DNA of 64,000 nt. It comes from Monilinia fructicola (Eukaryota > Ascomycota > Leotiomycetes > Helotiales > Sclerotiniaceae). The translations under genes were made by a program, and so were the position numbers. The notes below the pieces were generated by a model that searched no databases, was not told the DNA's origin, and saw only the letters and a list, made by a program, of their open reading frames with translations. The first letter of the stretch is position 1; every line of letters starts with the position of its first letter. Below are positions 38,116 through 49,104 of this stretch, one piece after another. Where the stretch lies: contig VICG01000003.1 of the NCBI GenBank assembly GCA_008692225.1, positions 3,221,501 to 3,285,500 on the forward strand, given 5' to 3'.

Positions 38116-40850
38116 CTACCGATTCAAAGTCAGTAAGCCCTCGATGTATCTCTTGGTGTCTAGACCGAGGCTCGCAGCGCCCCATGCCGCATCGCTGACG
38201 CTGGGGGTGTCGCCGGCGCCGGTGCCGCTCATCCAGCTTCCGGCGTATGCGTATCCGTATCCATATCCGGATGTCCTGCCGTACCCAGACTCTACATAAT
38301 CACTGGCTCTCCTGACTAGAAAGATCTCCTTATCTCTACTCTTTCCTCCTCCCTCGCTTCCTCCGCCGTCGTCTAGAAATGGATGTGCAGGCCCGCTAAG
38401 TCCTGTTTTCGTCGTACTACATGCTTTGCTATCCTCATCCCTGTTCTTGCTCCGCTGATCGCTCGTCTCCCCCATAAAACTCTTACTTGTTTGACTTTCC
38501 GCCGAGTTTTCCGGGATCAGGGATGGAATTCTGACTTTTTGATTTGTAGGTGGTGGCTCTGGAGGCGAGGGAATGCGCGTCCAAAGAATCCAGTAGCCTC
38601 TTGATGTTTTGGCCGTACGTTCCAATGTATTTTTATCGGTAGTCGTTGCAATATATGTATGAAGAATTTGAAGGTGGGTATTGAGAGCTTCAATTCGAGA
38701 CCAGGGTAGTCGATCTGCTTGCTCTTGTGTTTGAACTTGTTGAGGGTCAGGGATGTTTGGGATATTCGAGTTGAGTGTCAAAGTTTGAGGGTCCCAGAGG
38801 AGGTCGTAGATGGGAGCTGTTGGATTGTTTGTATTTGCCAATGGAGAAATAGGGATTTCTGGTTTAGGTGCGCGGAAAGATGTAGATTTGAGAAGGGGTT
38901 TGACAAGAGATTGGAGCTGTTTATGGAGAGATTGATAGAGATGTTCCAATGCCAGAGAGTCTGCTCGTAACTCGAAGAGGAATATAAAGATGAAAGGTTG
39001 GTTTGCATAAACCACGACACGTAACTTTTTGGCTTTATTTCGATCCTGACTTTCGAATGAGCCGTGAGAATTACCCGTACGTTCTGAACCACTGTTGTGT
39101 CGAAATAATGATCCAACATCGGAATGATCAATGCTGATATCAGCTTCTTGGCGAGCATCTTCTTCACGTTCCAATTCAACTGTTAATGTACGAAGTACAA
39201 GGCGGCTGTTTTTGCCTTCGAATTCATCTTCGTCAGCATTAGGAATAACTGGTGTATCAGTCTCGACCTCAATATCGCCCATTAGGCCTACTAAATAATG
39301 TCCTTTTGAGTCATCAAATTCGGGTATAGGTGCCGATCTCCCAATTTTATCGGCGGCACCATCAATTGAAGGGATGGGAGTAGCTAAACCACTTAATGAT
39401 TTGTTTTCATCTTCTTTTGTTGTCGTTCCACCCAAAGACCAATGTGTCCCGTAACCAAGCTTTAAGTATTGTGCAAACTTGCTGCCCTTTGATTCACCAT
39501 CCGTACCGTCAGTGCCTTCGGTACTAGTATGACTTGCACGGTTTCTACCAAACACTGGTCGTGGTGGTTTGAACGTTGATTTCGGTCGATCACTATGACT
39601 GTCTTCTTCTACCGTCGGTCTAGGCTCAGCCGCACTAATACTTGATGGCCGACTAGTCCCAGGCTGATCATGAGGTCCATCATGAATTGGGATCTCCTTA
39701 CTAAGACTAGACGTTGATCGAGCAGCATTTTTTACATTTCCAAGTCTTTGATCATTTCTTGGCCTTGGCTTGTTCATCTTCTTTGCGCGACGAGTAGAAG
39801 AAGGATTGTCGACCACCCCATAAGCATACTGACCCCATTTATAGAGATCCTCGACCCAGTGTGAAACATCTCTTAAAGATTTCCTAGACAAAGCTCCAGT
39901 ACCAAGAAAAATTGCACCGTCTTCCGTCGCAGGCTCATTACCAGAACCTAGCCAAGGAGCAGATTGTTTCGAATGTTGTTCCGAGAATCCTTTGCCGCTA
40001 TCATCGACATTCGATTTTGCATCTCCAAATCTGGAAACTATCACATCCACAAGTCCTTCCATTTGTCCAACAAATCCTTCGAGGACTTCTCTTTCGCCAC
40101 TACCTCGTTCTTCTTCTCCAACTCCTACCCCAAGTTCTCCGCATGCAGCAACTTTTATTCCCCCATATACATTATTTGCAGGATTGCCATGCATAAGCAC
40201 ATTCCATGTTGAAAGATATGTATCCCAATATCTACCCAGGATGCTAACAAATTTGGAGCGCCTGGTTCGAACAAAGAGAGCACTCATCGAAGAAGCATGA
40301 TGAAGGAGGAAAGTCGAATGCGCTCGTAGAATGTCTCCTAGAAGGAGAATCGCAGGTTTAACTTCTCGAGAAGAATATTCGGTGGTTTCTTGTTCTTCGG
40401 CGGGTTTGCCTTTGGTGGCTGGAGTTTTGGTTGTGCCAGGCAGAATCGTGAGATTGATTGACTATGCACATTAGCACAATCAACAGATCCAGGAGTGATA
40501 TTACAAACAGCCAATATCCACCAGCCAGATTCTAACTCATGGAGAATGATTCGAGATTTTTCAGTTTCTATACTATCCACGGATTCACCCTCGGAGAAGC
40601 TCCTCCCAAATTCTACCATTCCCTGAGCAAGTCCAATTTGTCTCAACTGTTCATTCTTTTGCTCCTTTGCAAAGGCACGCGCATCCCTGGTATCGTTGGA
40701 ACCCTTTCTCTTATGAGCATTTTGCTTAACCGAGGGGTAGTAGTAAACAATTTGGTTCTCGAGTGTATCATCGGTAGTTCCAAGGGAAGGATTGTAGATT
40801 GCTAGAAATCCCAACTGTGCGGGTACTACCTTTCGGCGTTGATCAGACAT
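38116..40850 (-). CDS. CCZ1: Vacuolar fusion protein CCZ1 homologue
   Basis: Two exons, 40850-40509 and 40461-38116, give 895 aa. The 47-bp intron (40508-40462) has a weak GTTTGT donor, a TGCTAAT branch site and a TAG acceptor. Splicing there restores the run ILASINLTILP across the junction, and the frame totals whole codons. The first longin-like domain starts AQLGFLAIYNPSLG and contains ENQIVYYYP. After a polar linker come YSSREVKPAILLLGDILRAHS and LFVRTRRSKFVSILGRYW, then a conserved FAQYLKLGYGTHWSLGG around residue 440 and a C-terminal YWILWTRIP and EIFLVRRASDYV. Ccz1 pairs with Mon1 as the guanine-nucleotide exchange factor for Rab7/Ypt7 on late endosomes, vacuoles and autophagosomes. 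It is transcribed divergently from FMT1 across a shared 353-bp promoter. Confidence 0.9.
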
Positions 40851-41203
40851 TGCATGATGGAGATACTTAGGAAGATGAGGACGAGGATCTCATGATATAA
40901 ATGTACTGAAGATCATTTTTTGGTTGAATCGCCAGTCTAGGTTTGGATTTGCGCTTCGGAGGTAACTGTCCGAGCATACATGGAGCTTTGGATATGGTGA
41001 TGTAATTCGTGGGATAAAACATGGGACATGTTCTATGGTAGAACTACTGTATGCAGTTTATGCTTACATAAACACTTCGAATCACTCACGTGATTGAGAA
41101 GATTCTAATCAGAAAATTGAAGGAAGCCGTTCGTATGAGCCCGAGAACCTGGAGAACGTCCTTTTGCCAGGCTTTTGATTTGGTTTTATCCATTCCATGA
41201 ACG
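40851..41203. promoter_or_regulatory. Shared divergent promoter of CCZ1 and FMT1
   Basis: These 353 bases separate the two start codons and contain no open frame of note, so they must carry both promoters. No clear TATA box was recognised. Confidence 0.6.
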
Positions 41204-42732
41204 GTGAGATTTGAATTTGTGCTTATTGCACTTTCCAAGATAATGGGGCTCAAAATCAAGACCTCTTCATTTGTGTTGGGACGCATGATAATCCCATCGA
41301 AGCCATTCCCAAGCCATGGATTATATCATCAATTTTTCAGTACCAAGAATGCTCCGAAAACCTCAAAACCTTTGAGAATTCTTTTTTGTGGCTCTGATAG
41401 CTTTAGTTGTGAATCTCTTCGTGCTTTGGTGAAAGAGAAAAAAAGAGATCCAGAAGGAATAGCTTCTATCGATGTTCTCATTCGACCCGGAAAACCGTTT
41501 GGAAGAGGTTTGAAGGAAATCCGTGGAGGTAATTTTGAGTTCCATCAACTGCGTTGTCTTTTCATATTGACCATTGCCAGTTCCATTGAAGAATCTAGCC
41601 GAAGATTTGCGTCTTCCTATACATGAGAGAGATACATTCACCGGATGGGATGTAAGTCTTGATTCTTGGACATGGTTTTGCTTCCTCAAAAGAATTGGCT
41701 GACCAAAATTTCTAGTTACCAAAACCAGATGGAGAATCAATCAATCTTATAGTGGCGGTTTCATTTGGCCTTTTCGTGCCACCACGTATTCTCAACAGTG
41801 CTGAATATGGCGGGATTAACGTTCATCCTTCTCTATTGCCACAGTAATGTGTCCAACCGTGGTTTCTTGTATTGAAACTAATCAGAATGTTCAGATACCG
41901 AGGATCTGCTCCACTTCACCACACTATTATGAATGGGGACACAATTACTGGTGTCACAATCCAAACCTTAGATCCACACAAATTTGATCATGGTACTATC
42001 CTCAGCCAAGAAGGCTTCCCTATTCCACAACCAAACACGATCAATTTCAAAGGCCTCTTGGATTTCATCACGCCCAAGGCAGCGAACTTACTCGCAAAGG
42101 GGATCAGAGACAGAGTTTTCGTGAACCCAGAAGCTAATCAAGTGAACAAACTTGCGCCCAAGATCAAGCCTAATGATAGATACATCGACTTGGAGGAAGG
42201 ATTATCTATTGATGTTGAGAGAAAATACCGGGCACTTGGACGACTTTGGTGCTATACCCGTACTTGGTGGTCTGGAAAGGATAAAAAAAGGACGATATTC
42301 GAAGATTTCGAAGTTGTAACATTACCGGACAATTCTATGGTTCCAGAACACGAGTTACAACGATTGTACAGAGTGTTTCCAAAATGGGAGTTTTTCTGTA
42401 CTCGTGTATATCCGGATACCACTCATCCAGGATCCATAATTATTCCAACCGTCGAAAGGGGACTTGGACTCCGTGTTAAACACATCCTCGTCGAAGGTCA
42501 GGTAGTGGGTTCGGCCGTTGATGTTATGCATAGATTATCGACATTCACCAAAGATGAAAATCATGAGGGTGCTATGTTTATGGCTGTAGCGTTGACAGAT
42601 TTGTCGGAGGATGGCTCAAAAATTGTTCTGCGTGATGGTAAAGGCGTTGAGTATGCGTCAAAGCACCTGAATCTCCCTCGGAAGTTGAACATCAACCGGG
42701 CACACCTCATTGAGCATAGTCCCCAGGACTAA
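41204..42732 (+). CDS. FMT1: Mitochondrial methionyl-tRNA formyltransferase
   Basis: Four exons (41204-41528, 41581-41651, 41716-41843, 41895-42732) are separated by introns of 52, 64 and 51 bp with GTAA donors and CAG or TAG acceptors. The sum is 1,362 nt, or 453 aa. Residues 1-55 look like a mitochondrial presequence (basic, Ser-rich, few acidic residues). An alternative in-frame ATG at 41243 would give a presequence shorter by 13 residues. The formyltransferase fold follows: LRILFCGSDSFS at about 57-68, then the catalytic set corresponding to E. coli Asn108, His110 and Asp146, seen here as Asn167 and His169 in NVHPSLLPQYRG and Asp206 in FDHGTIL. The C-terminal half is the tRNA-binding domain. 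The enzyme uses 10-formyl-tetrahydrofolate to formylate initiator Met-tRNA for mitochondrial translation. The tail after residue 400 is less conserved. Confidence 0.93.
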
Positions 42733-44938
42733 AGGCTAATTACATAGATGTATTATATTAGAATAATAAACCAAGCAAGAAGAAATTTAATCTGATGGTA
42801 TGTAGTGTACCAGCTCTGATTTCTTATATGGAGGATAGTGATCCAACTCGCATGATAGGAAATGGTCTGTCTCTATGGCGCCATCTAAAAGCGACATACT
42901 CAATTGTTAGGAAGAATGGCTCATGCCATGCTCTCAACACGCTAGGAATATAATACGTTCGATTTCTGGAAAGAGGAAGACAAATTATACATGCATAAAT
43001 GTATGGCTCGGAGCTGAGATCATGCCCGTTGCTGGGAATGATAACAACGATTCCATCCGTATGTAATCTGCATTAGAGTTGGAACATGTCCAAGTTCTGT
43101 AATGAGACGGGGAAACGGTTAATGCATGTGGCATGGATCCAGAGGTGAGATCGTTGTATTCTTGAAACCAAGGGGAATCATTTCCTCCGTGTATGGTTGG
43201 CTATCGAGATGCAAAGCGTCTGGTTTACCTGTTGAGCAAGGAGGATGGTTGGTATTGATGACATGGTCCATATATTTGATCGTCCATTCATTGTTGAGAG
43301 CAAGAGTCATTCCAGCTGGGTTTAATTGGCGGCAAGGACAAAATGCCCTCAAAGTCTAGGAGATGGGAGGAGAATGGTCGGCAGATATGGTATTTCTTTG
43401 AGGTAATATCTTCTCGTTCCTGGCGTGAGAGTGATTATTTGATCCAAGTCTGCTAGGCATCGGGGATAAAATATCTCGATTGCTGAGAATAAGTGAACGC
43501 AATAGTTGATCCCTCTGGCGAATCAAGAGATGGGTTCCTGTGGTTGCTGAAAATGAGAAGATTTCTCTAGTCCGTCGTGTATCAATGTCAAAATTGAGAT
43601 ATGCCTAAACATTTACAAAGAAAACCGAGGAGTAGTTGACCTATCTGGTGCTGCTTGTGACGAAATCGTGCTATTTCTGAGCATTAGGAGAGCGAATCGA
43701 CTCGTGTTTGATAAGTGATAGAGACGATCTATGCTTACTGCCTCGTTTGGTATAGTACAGATCACAAACGAGATCTTTGAGCCATTCAAATCGAAACAGA
43801 AAATGGGGGATCTGTATGATATGTTTAGGAACGAAAACGGCCCAGTCGACGAAACAAGGATAATCATTCGGTCCGTGTCTGGTAGGCGCCAGCGATGATA
43901 CATGCTTGCTGCAGTAGAAGAGAACAAGGAATATAGTCAATCCGCTTGGTAGATCTGACAGACTACATCGTTCTAATTGACCCCGCTTCAATCAAGAATA
44001 GGGCAAGAATTGTCTGTACCTTCAAAACAAATAAGTATTGGTGGCTGGAAGCAAAGAAAGCATCTGATCAGTATCTAATAGGCGCCACGGATGATATACA
44101 ATCCATTCCAAAACAGATCCTGGGAAACAATAGATCTGTTTGGAAATTCCACCAACGAGATCGTTCGAATGACCAAAGTAAACTAAAATGGGGTACTAAT
44201 ACCTCCCACAGATGATCTTGTGAATGCTCGAAACAAGCGTACCATGAGTCATCCTGAAGCCTTGCCAGAGCTACAAGAAGTTGAGATGATAGTAAGTATA
44301 TCCAGGGACTGTGTATCAGGGTCTTCTCGCGAGCGTGATACCACAGTAAGGAATTGTCGATAACCTTGGACCGTCATCAGACCTTCTCAGGTGTGAAAGA
44401 ACGGTGAGGCTTGTCGAATTAAAGTGAAGTGGACGATTAGTGGGGTCGCAACAGGAATACTAGAACGATCTTGCGCATCATGTACCTTGCAAACAGAACC
44501 TAGTCGTTCGGGACAGTGCCCTATAATCCTAGGGCGTTACAAGGACCAACTTTGCACGAAGAGTCATCCACAGCTCCCGTAGTTTCCAACAGACGAGATC
44601 ACGGGAGCGAGGGGGACAAATAGAGGATATGCACAGCTCGTATGGACCAGACGGGGATGCTCGGGTGACCTTGCACATTTTGTACCTTAGCCTAGCTGTT
44701 CAAGACAGTGCCTTACTGATTCTAGGACTTAATAAAGTACTACTAAGTACGAAGTATTACCCACAGCTCCCTCCTTTTCCCAGGGACGAGACCGTCAGAA
44801 TGATCGAGAATAAAGCGAGGTGAGACGTGGTACCGTATGGTATAATCCAGGGACGATATGCTGTACGAGAGAACGGAGGCGAGCAAATGACCAAGTCAAG
44901 ATAGAGATTTGGCGCCATAAGTCTCTCGTATAATTCAG
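42733..44938. other. Intergenic region with degenerate tandem repeats
   Basis: No intact gene is seen. From about 43740 to 44830, short landmarks recur at roughly 193-200 bp spacing, described separately. Open frames of up to 106 codons at 43613-43991 and 43946-44215 lie in this repeated DNA and match no known domain. Confidence 0.55.
43740..44830. repeat. Degenerate tandem repeat tract, about 195-bp spacing
   Basis: TAGGCGCCA..GATGATA occurs at about 43881 and 44078 (offset 197). ACGAGATC..T occurs at about 43766 and 44155 (389, about two units), with a weaker ATCGTTC version between them. In the second half TGTACCTT is at 44481 and 44681 (200), GACAGTGCC at 44512 and 44704 (192), and CCACAGCTCCC at 44568 and 44761 (193). 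Similarity between units is partial, and the first and second halves may be separate duplications. Confidence 0.5.
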
Positions 44939-45874
44939 CTACTCGTTGTCTGGTGTCGATTGGGCTTCCTCCTCTTCCTGCATCTCTATCCAATTGGACC
45001 ACCTGTCGGCATGCTGTCTGAACTTTTCGACGTCAAACCCCATCACCTGGAGTTCGAGCGCCGTAGGCTCCTTATATCCCCACAGAACAACATCGCTAAC
45101 CGCCGATTCCTCTCTGCCCAGGTCGAGTTTCAAGGCTAACCAGTTATGCCCCGCAGGGATTCCACTGGTAGCTCGCTCAATAGCACGTGCAACTTCTTGC
45201 CAGGAAGTGCAGTGGCTCGCCCTCTCGACGTTCTCTTCGTCAGCTGTATACATATGATACATCCTCTCCATAGCATGTATCATCTCGTGAGCCAAGGTGC
45301 CCAGCATCTCGATCATGACTTTGGCGAAGACCTCGTCAATGTCCCCAGTGCGGATGTCTCTGATATATATCGTTGTCGTCCTGAAGTAGCCGCTGTCGAC
45401 GTGACGGGTAATTCCCAAGTTGTCAACCAGATTAACTTCTTCTGCTCGAGCATCGTCGGAAACGAGCTCGAGTTTGAAGATATTCTTCCATTCGTTAACG
45501 GCAAAATCCGCGACGATGGAATCCTTGATCATTCCCCCAAAGAAGACTTCGTTAAAGAAGTCGAAGAATTGTTTGAGGACGATCTCGGCTGGTAAGTTAT
45601 CTTGGGCGAGAACCTGACGCAATCGGGAAGCAGTACCCCAGTGCTTCAATGTGAATTCCCTCCCCCTCTGATCCGTATGACGGACGATCATCTCAAATAT
45701 ATCGGCCAAGGAGTGAGATGCCGGCTTTAGTATATAAGGCGACAAACTATCTCCAGTGTAAACGACTGGCTCGGCAGGCTCGGGTGATCGAAGACCAGGG
45801 TGACCTGGTGGAAGAAGGGGATATTTCTCGTCCCATGGACCCCCTGGTCCAGAATTTACCCACTGGTCATCCAT
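44939..45874 (-). CDS. SprT-like zinc metallopeptidase-domain protein
   Basis: An intronless frame of 311 aa starts at 45874. The central part resembles SprT-like domains: LKQFFDFFNEVFFGG (residues about 100-114), a strand region ending TTTIYIRD, then the zincin motif HEMIH at 196-200 preceded by MIEMLGTLA. Glu197 is the expected catalytic residue, and His221 in SHCTSW is a candidate third ligand. The N-terminal 45 residues are Pro/Gly-rich and the C-terminus is acidic (EEEEAQSTPDNE). There is no signal peptide. SprT family members include DNA-protein crosslink proteases (Spartan, Wss1). This short fungal version lacks their PCNA, SHP or zinc-finger parts, so its substrate is unknown. Neighbouring DNA on both sides is gene-poor and repetitive. 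Confidence 0.82.
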   Translation of the reverse strand: MDDQWVNSGPGGPWDEKYPLLPPGHPGLRSPEPAEPVVYTGDSLSPYILKPASHSLADIFEMIVRHTDQRGREFTLKHWGTASRLRQVLAQDNLPAEIVLKQFFDFFNEVFFGGMIKDSIVADFAVNEWKNIFKLELVSDDARAEEVNLVDNLGITRHVDSGYFRTTTIYIRDIRTGDIDEVFAKVMIEMLGTLAHEMIHAMERMYHMYTADEENVERASHCTSWQEVARAIERATSGIPAGHNWLALKLDLGREESAVSDVVLWGYKEPTALELQVMGFDVEKFRQHADRWSNWIEMQEEEEAQSTPDNE

Positions 45875-48302
45875 CTTTGCTGTCTAGTATCGTTTGGTGT
45901 GTTCGCGGTAGATCTAAAGACTCGCAGGTTAGTAGAGGTCTGTCAAAGCTTCGAGCTAAGAGATATCAGTTAAGAGAAATTGAACGGGCTCTTTTTTTTC
46001 GTACCAATTGATTGATAGCTTGGTGATTTTGGTGCAAATTTAGAATATTTGCTCGAAAAATTGATTGATTTCGGAATTGGTCAATTGTGCGTTTATCTTC
46101 AAGCTTAATTACAATAAATTTACGAGCATTTAATAACAGCCTATGAAAAAAAGCTTTCAAGTCTACAAATTGAGTACAGCGTAGTTAGACCCACTTTTCT
46201 GCTCCAAATCAAGGTATATGGGCCTCCAGACGTTCTCAGGCTGCCTTGATTGGTGCCTGGGGCGCTGAAATGCTTGAGGGGTTCTTTTATTTCAATGAAA
46301 CAAATTAATTACTGTCTTTGGTATCCTCTCTGTTATAATTACGTGATTTAGATAATTGTTTGTTGTAGTTTGACCATATCATCGAGTTGTCGCTTATTAG
46401 CCGAGGGGGTAACATCCTTTTCAATTTCCCTTGCATAAATATCAGAGTCTCTTGACAACGTCTAAACATTTCAAATACTATCTGGTAGCAGTTATACGAT
46501 ATCGGTTATTATGTATATCCATGTATGATATCGGGCATACTTTATTAATCCTTACCAGATATAATAGATAATTGCTCATCCATATTTAAGATACAGAAGG
46601 TAGATTATCTTGATATCTAGGCTGGAATCCTTACCTTTACTTCCTTATCTTCGCTGCCACTGTATTTCAGTGCTAATAAATTGGATGAGAGAGTAGCTGG
46701 TTTTAATTTGACAGAAGATGGAGTGAACTGAATCATTTAGAGGCTGTGATGAATATTAGTCATTCTCTGTACTATGTCCCTTGTTAGCTATTTGTTCAGA
46801 GCTTAACCAGTGGGTACATATATATTCAAAGGGACAAATGGCATTCAAATGGCTACTTGTCTTTGAACTTGTGACGGGTATTAACTATTTCTTATAGCAG
46901 CCTATCATATCCTGGAAAGCCTATTAGAACCAGGGTAGACGATTTCGAAAAAGGCAGATATATCTAATACATAGATTGATATATTTTGCTGTCTCTTGAT
47001 GAGTACTGAGTACTATCTTTAGGTATTCTCAATACCGTTGGAGCATTGTTGAAACTTTATTGGGAGGGATAGGCAGTTGTCAACATAGGTCCCAAGGTAT
47101 CGAGAGGTTTCTTTTGGCATTTTGTAATGGATGTTGAATATATTCTATTTAAAAATCTGACATCTTGAGTATCTCGTTCAGTCTTTATTGAATACAATGG
47201 AATGTGGATGTCTAAAGTATAGAGGTTTGTTTATCCCTATAAGTTTCAATGAATAATAATAGCTTTTATTCTTCAGCATTTGGGCTATTTAGAATATGCC
47301 ATTTCACCTTGGTTAGATGGCTGACTCTATTCGTTAATCCCAGTTCGGTAGTGTGAAGTATTTTCCTTCAATGGTCTTAAATGAGTATTTTTGGTTATCC
47401 ATAGACAATTTGGCTGTACTTATTAACCTTCTTTTGAACTTTATTTGTCTTTATTTTATCATTCAAGAGCAATTGATCTTGAAAACCTGCGATAGATAAT
47501 ACTGATTCTTGGCTCATGTCTCAAGATATCTTGATTTCAAGTAAAGTCTAACAGAGTCTAACAGGATGAATAAAGATTATTATTCATCTACAATTCAACA
47601 TCAGGATACAATCGACCCCATTGATATGTGGTGAGAGTTTAGGGTTGTCTATGGGTATCTTAAATATGGATATCAGTTGCTCTGTTTGAATTTGACTAAA
47701 CGATATTAGCAGTCATTCTTCATTACTACGTATGTGCATTTTGTTGACTAAGTGCACCTTTGTTTTGGATGAATGATTTCATTTTTTGTAAGTGTATGTG
47801 AAAGATATGATCACTTACTCCTCTGTGCTAGATAGCTGTGATAATCTCAGATCATCACTTCTACTTTCACGCTATTAGCAAGTTGAATTAAGCATGAGGC
47901 GACTATAACCTCCTTTTTTCTTACTTTCATGGATGATGAGACAATGATTTTCTGACAGATTTGCCTGGAGGGTTCTCAAAGCATCATGTCATCATCATTA
48001 TCCAGAGAGCTACAAAGGACAAACAAAAAGCAATAACAACCAAGCTACCTTTTACACTCGGAAATTAAATAGTAATTACTGGGCTTCATTAACTCTAATA
48101 GAGGATGAAAAGCATACCACATGAAGTCATATACTGGGCTCATTTATGCGTGTATCTGAAGCAATTTCTCAATCTAATTCATCCAGCGTTTGTTTGAGCT
48201 TGAACGAAGAGTTAAGAGGGTTGAATCAGGGTTCAGAACCTCCTGCTGTGTAAACTAACCAAGGAAATCCTTCTAGATTCTCCGAGCCGCCCTTTGAACC
48301 TT

Positions 48303-48557
48303 TTATCGAAATGTAAAATTTTCTTTTGCAAGCCTCATCCAATCTTCGTTAATGACGTCGTGGGTCCTGAGAGCAATGGGGTGGGTGGTAGATACGTCCA
48401 CGGGTGTTTCAAATGAACCCCGTACTATAAATTTGATCATTTGATTTTGTGCAAGTATTGCCGTAAGGCATATGATTCTGACCCCGACTAATGTATCGGT
48501 ATACTCGAGTAAATACTCGAACAAAATCATGGAAATAAACACAAAAGAAATTACCAA
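48303..48557 (-). CDS. Hypothetical small protein with hydrophobic N-terminus
   Basis: An 84-codon frame begins MVISFVFISMILFEYLLEY, a membrane- or signal-like stretch. The rest has no recognisable motif. It lies 187 bp downstream of the 48745-49104 frame on the same strand and could be part of the same transcript. Low support. Confidence 0.15.
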   Translation of the reverse strand: MVISFVFISMILFEYLLEYTDTLVGVRIICLTAILAQNQMIKFIVRGSFETPVDVSTTHPIALRTHDVINEDWMRLAKENFTFR

Positions 48558-48744
48558 CTAAACTGACAGCCCAGGGTCTCGAGGATAGGATATATTGAGT
48601 AGAATCTGTTATATATTAGTCTAATCCGGAAATATTACATCTAACAACTAATCCTTATTTTGACGTGGTAAAAATAGTATGCTAATTAAAGACTCCTAGC
48701 ATAAGATACTACCTATTTATAACAGTTATTTGATTTTAGTAAGC

Positions 48745-49104
48745 CTAAACTCGGCTGTCATATGAATGTGACGACAGGATAAAACTAGCCTCAGCCAAGT
48801 ATTGTTCTGACTTTTCCATGTGCTCGACGAGGGATATTGTGGTCAAGTCAGAGGGGATCTTCATGTCAATGACACAGCCATAGCAAACTTGCTTGATAAT
48901 GAGCTTCTTGTAGCTCATTCTGTGGCCATAACTTACATGAATGCGTAGTCCCGTCATCAACGTAGAATAATCCACTACTTGTTGTAAATCATCTTGACCA
49001 AAGTGTGAAATTGTTAGGACGCAAGAACTTCCCATGACACACGCGAAGAATATTATCGTAAGATCTTTCCCATATATAGTCCAGAAGCTTTTCGTCTCTT
49101 TCAT
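48745..49104 (-). CDS. Hypothetical small protein with hydrophobic N-terminus
   Basis: A 119-codon frame starts MKETKSFWTIYGKDLTIIFF, with a hydrophobic segment at about residues 14-31 and four cysteines overall. I do not recognise it. Size and N-terminus would fit a small secreted or membrane protein, but codon evidence is weak and chance is possible. Confidence 0.2.
   Translation of the reverse strand: MKETKSFWTIYGKDLTIIFFACVMGSSCVLTISHFGQDDLQQVVDYSTLMTGLRIHVSYGHRMSYKKLIIKQVCYGCVIDMKIPSDLTTISLVEHMEKSEQYLAEASFILSSHSYDSRV

Noticed and set aside
40462..40508. CCZ1 exon 1 read straight through to a stop at 40338
   Set aside because: Read-through loses the conserved ILASINLTILP and YSSREVKPAILLL segments, which are recovered in frame by removing the 47-bp intron.
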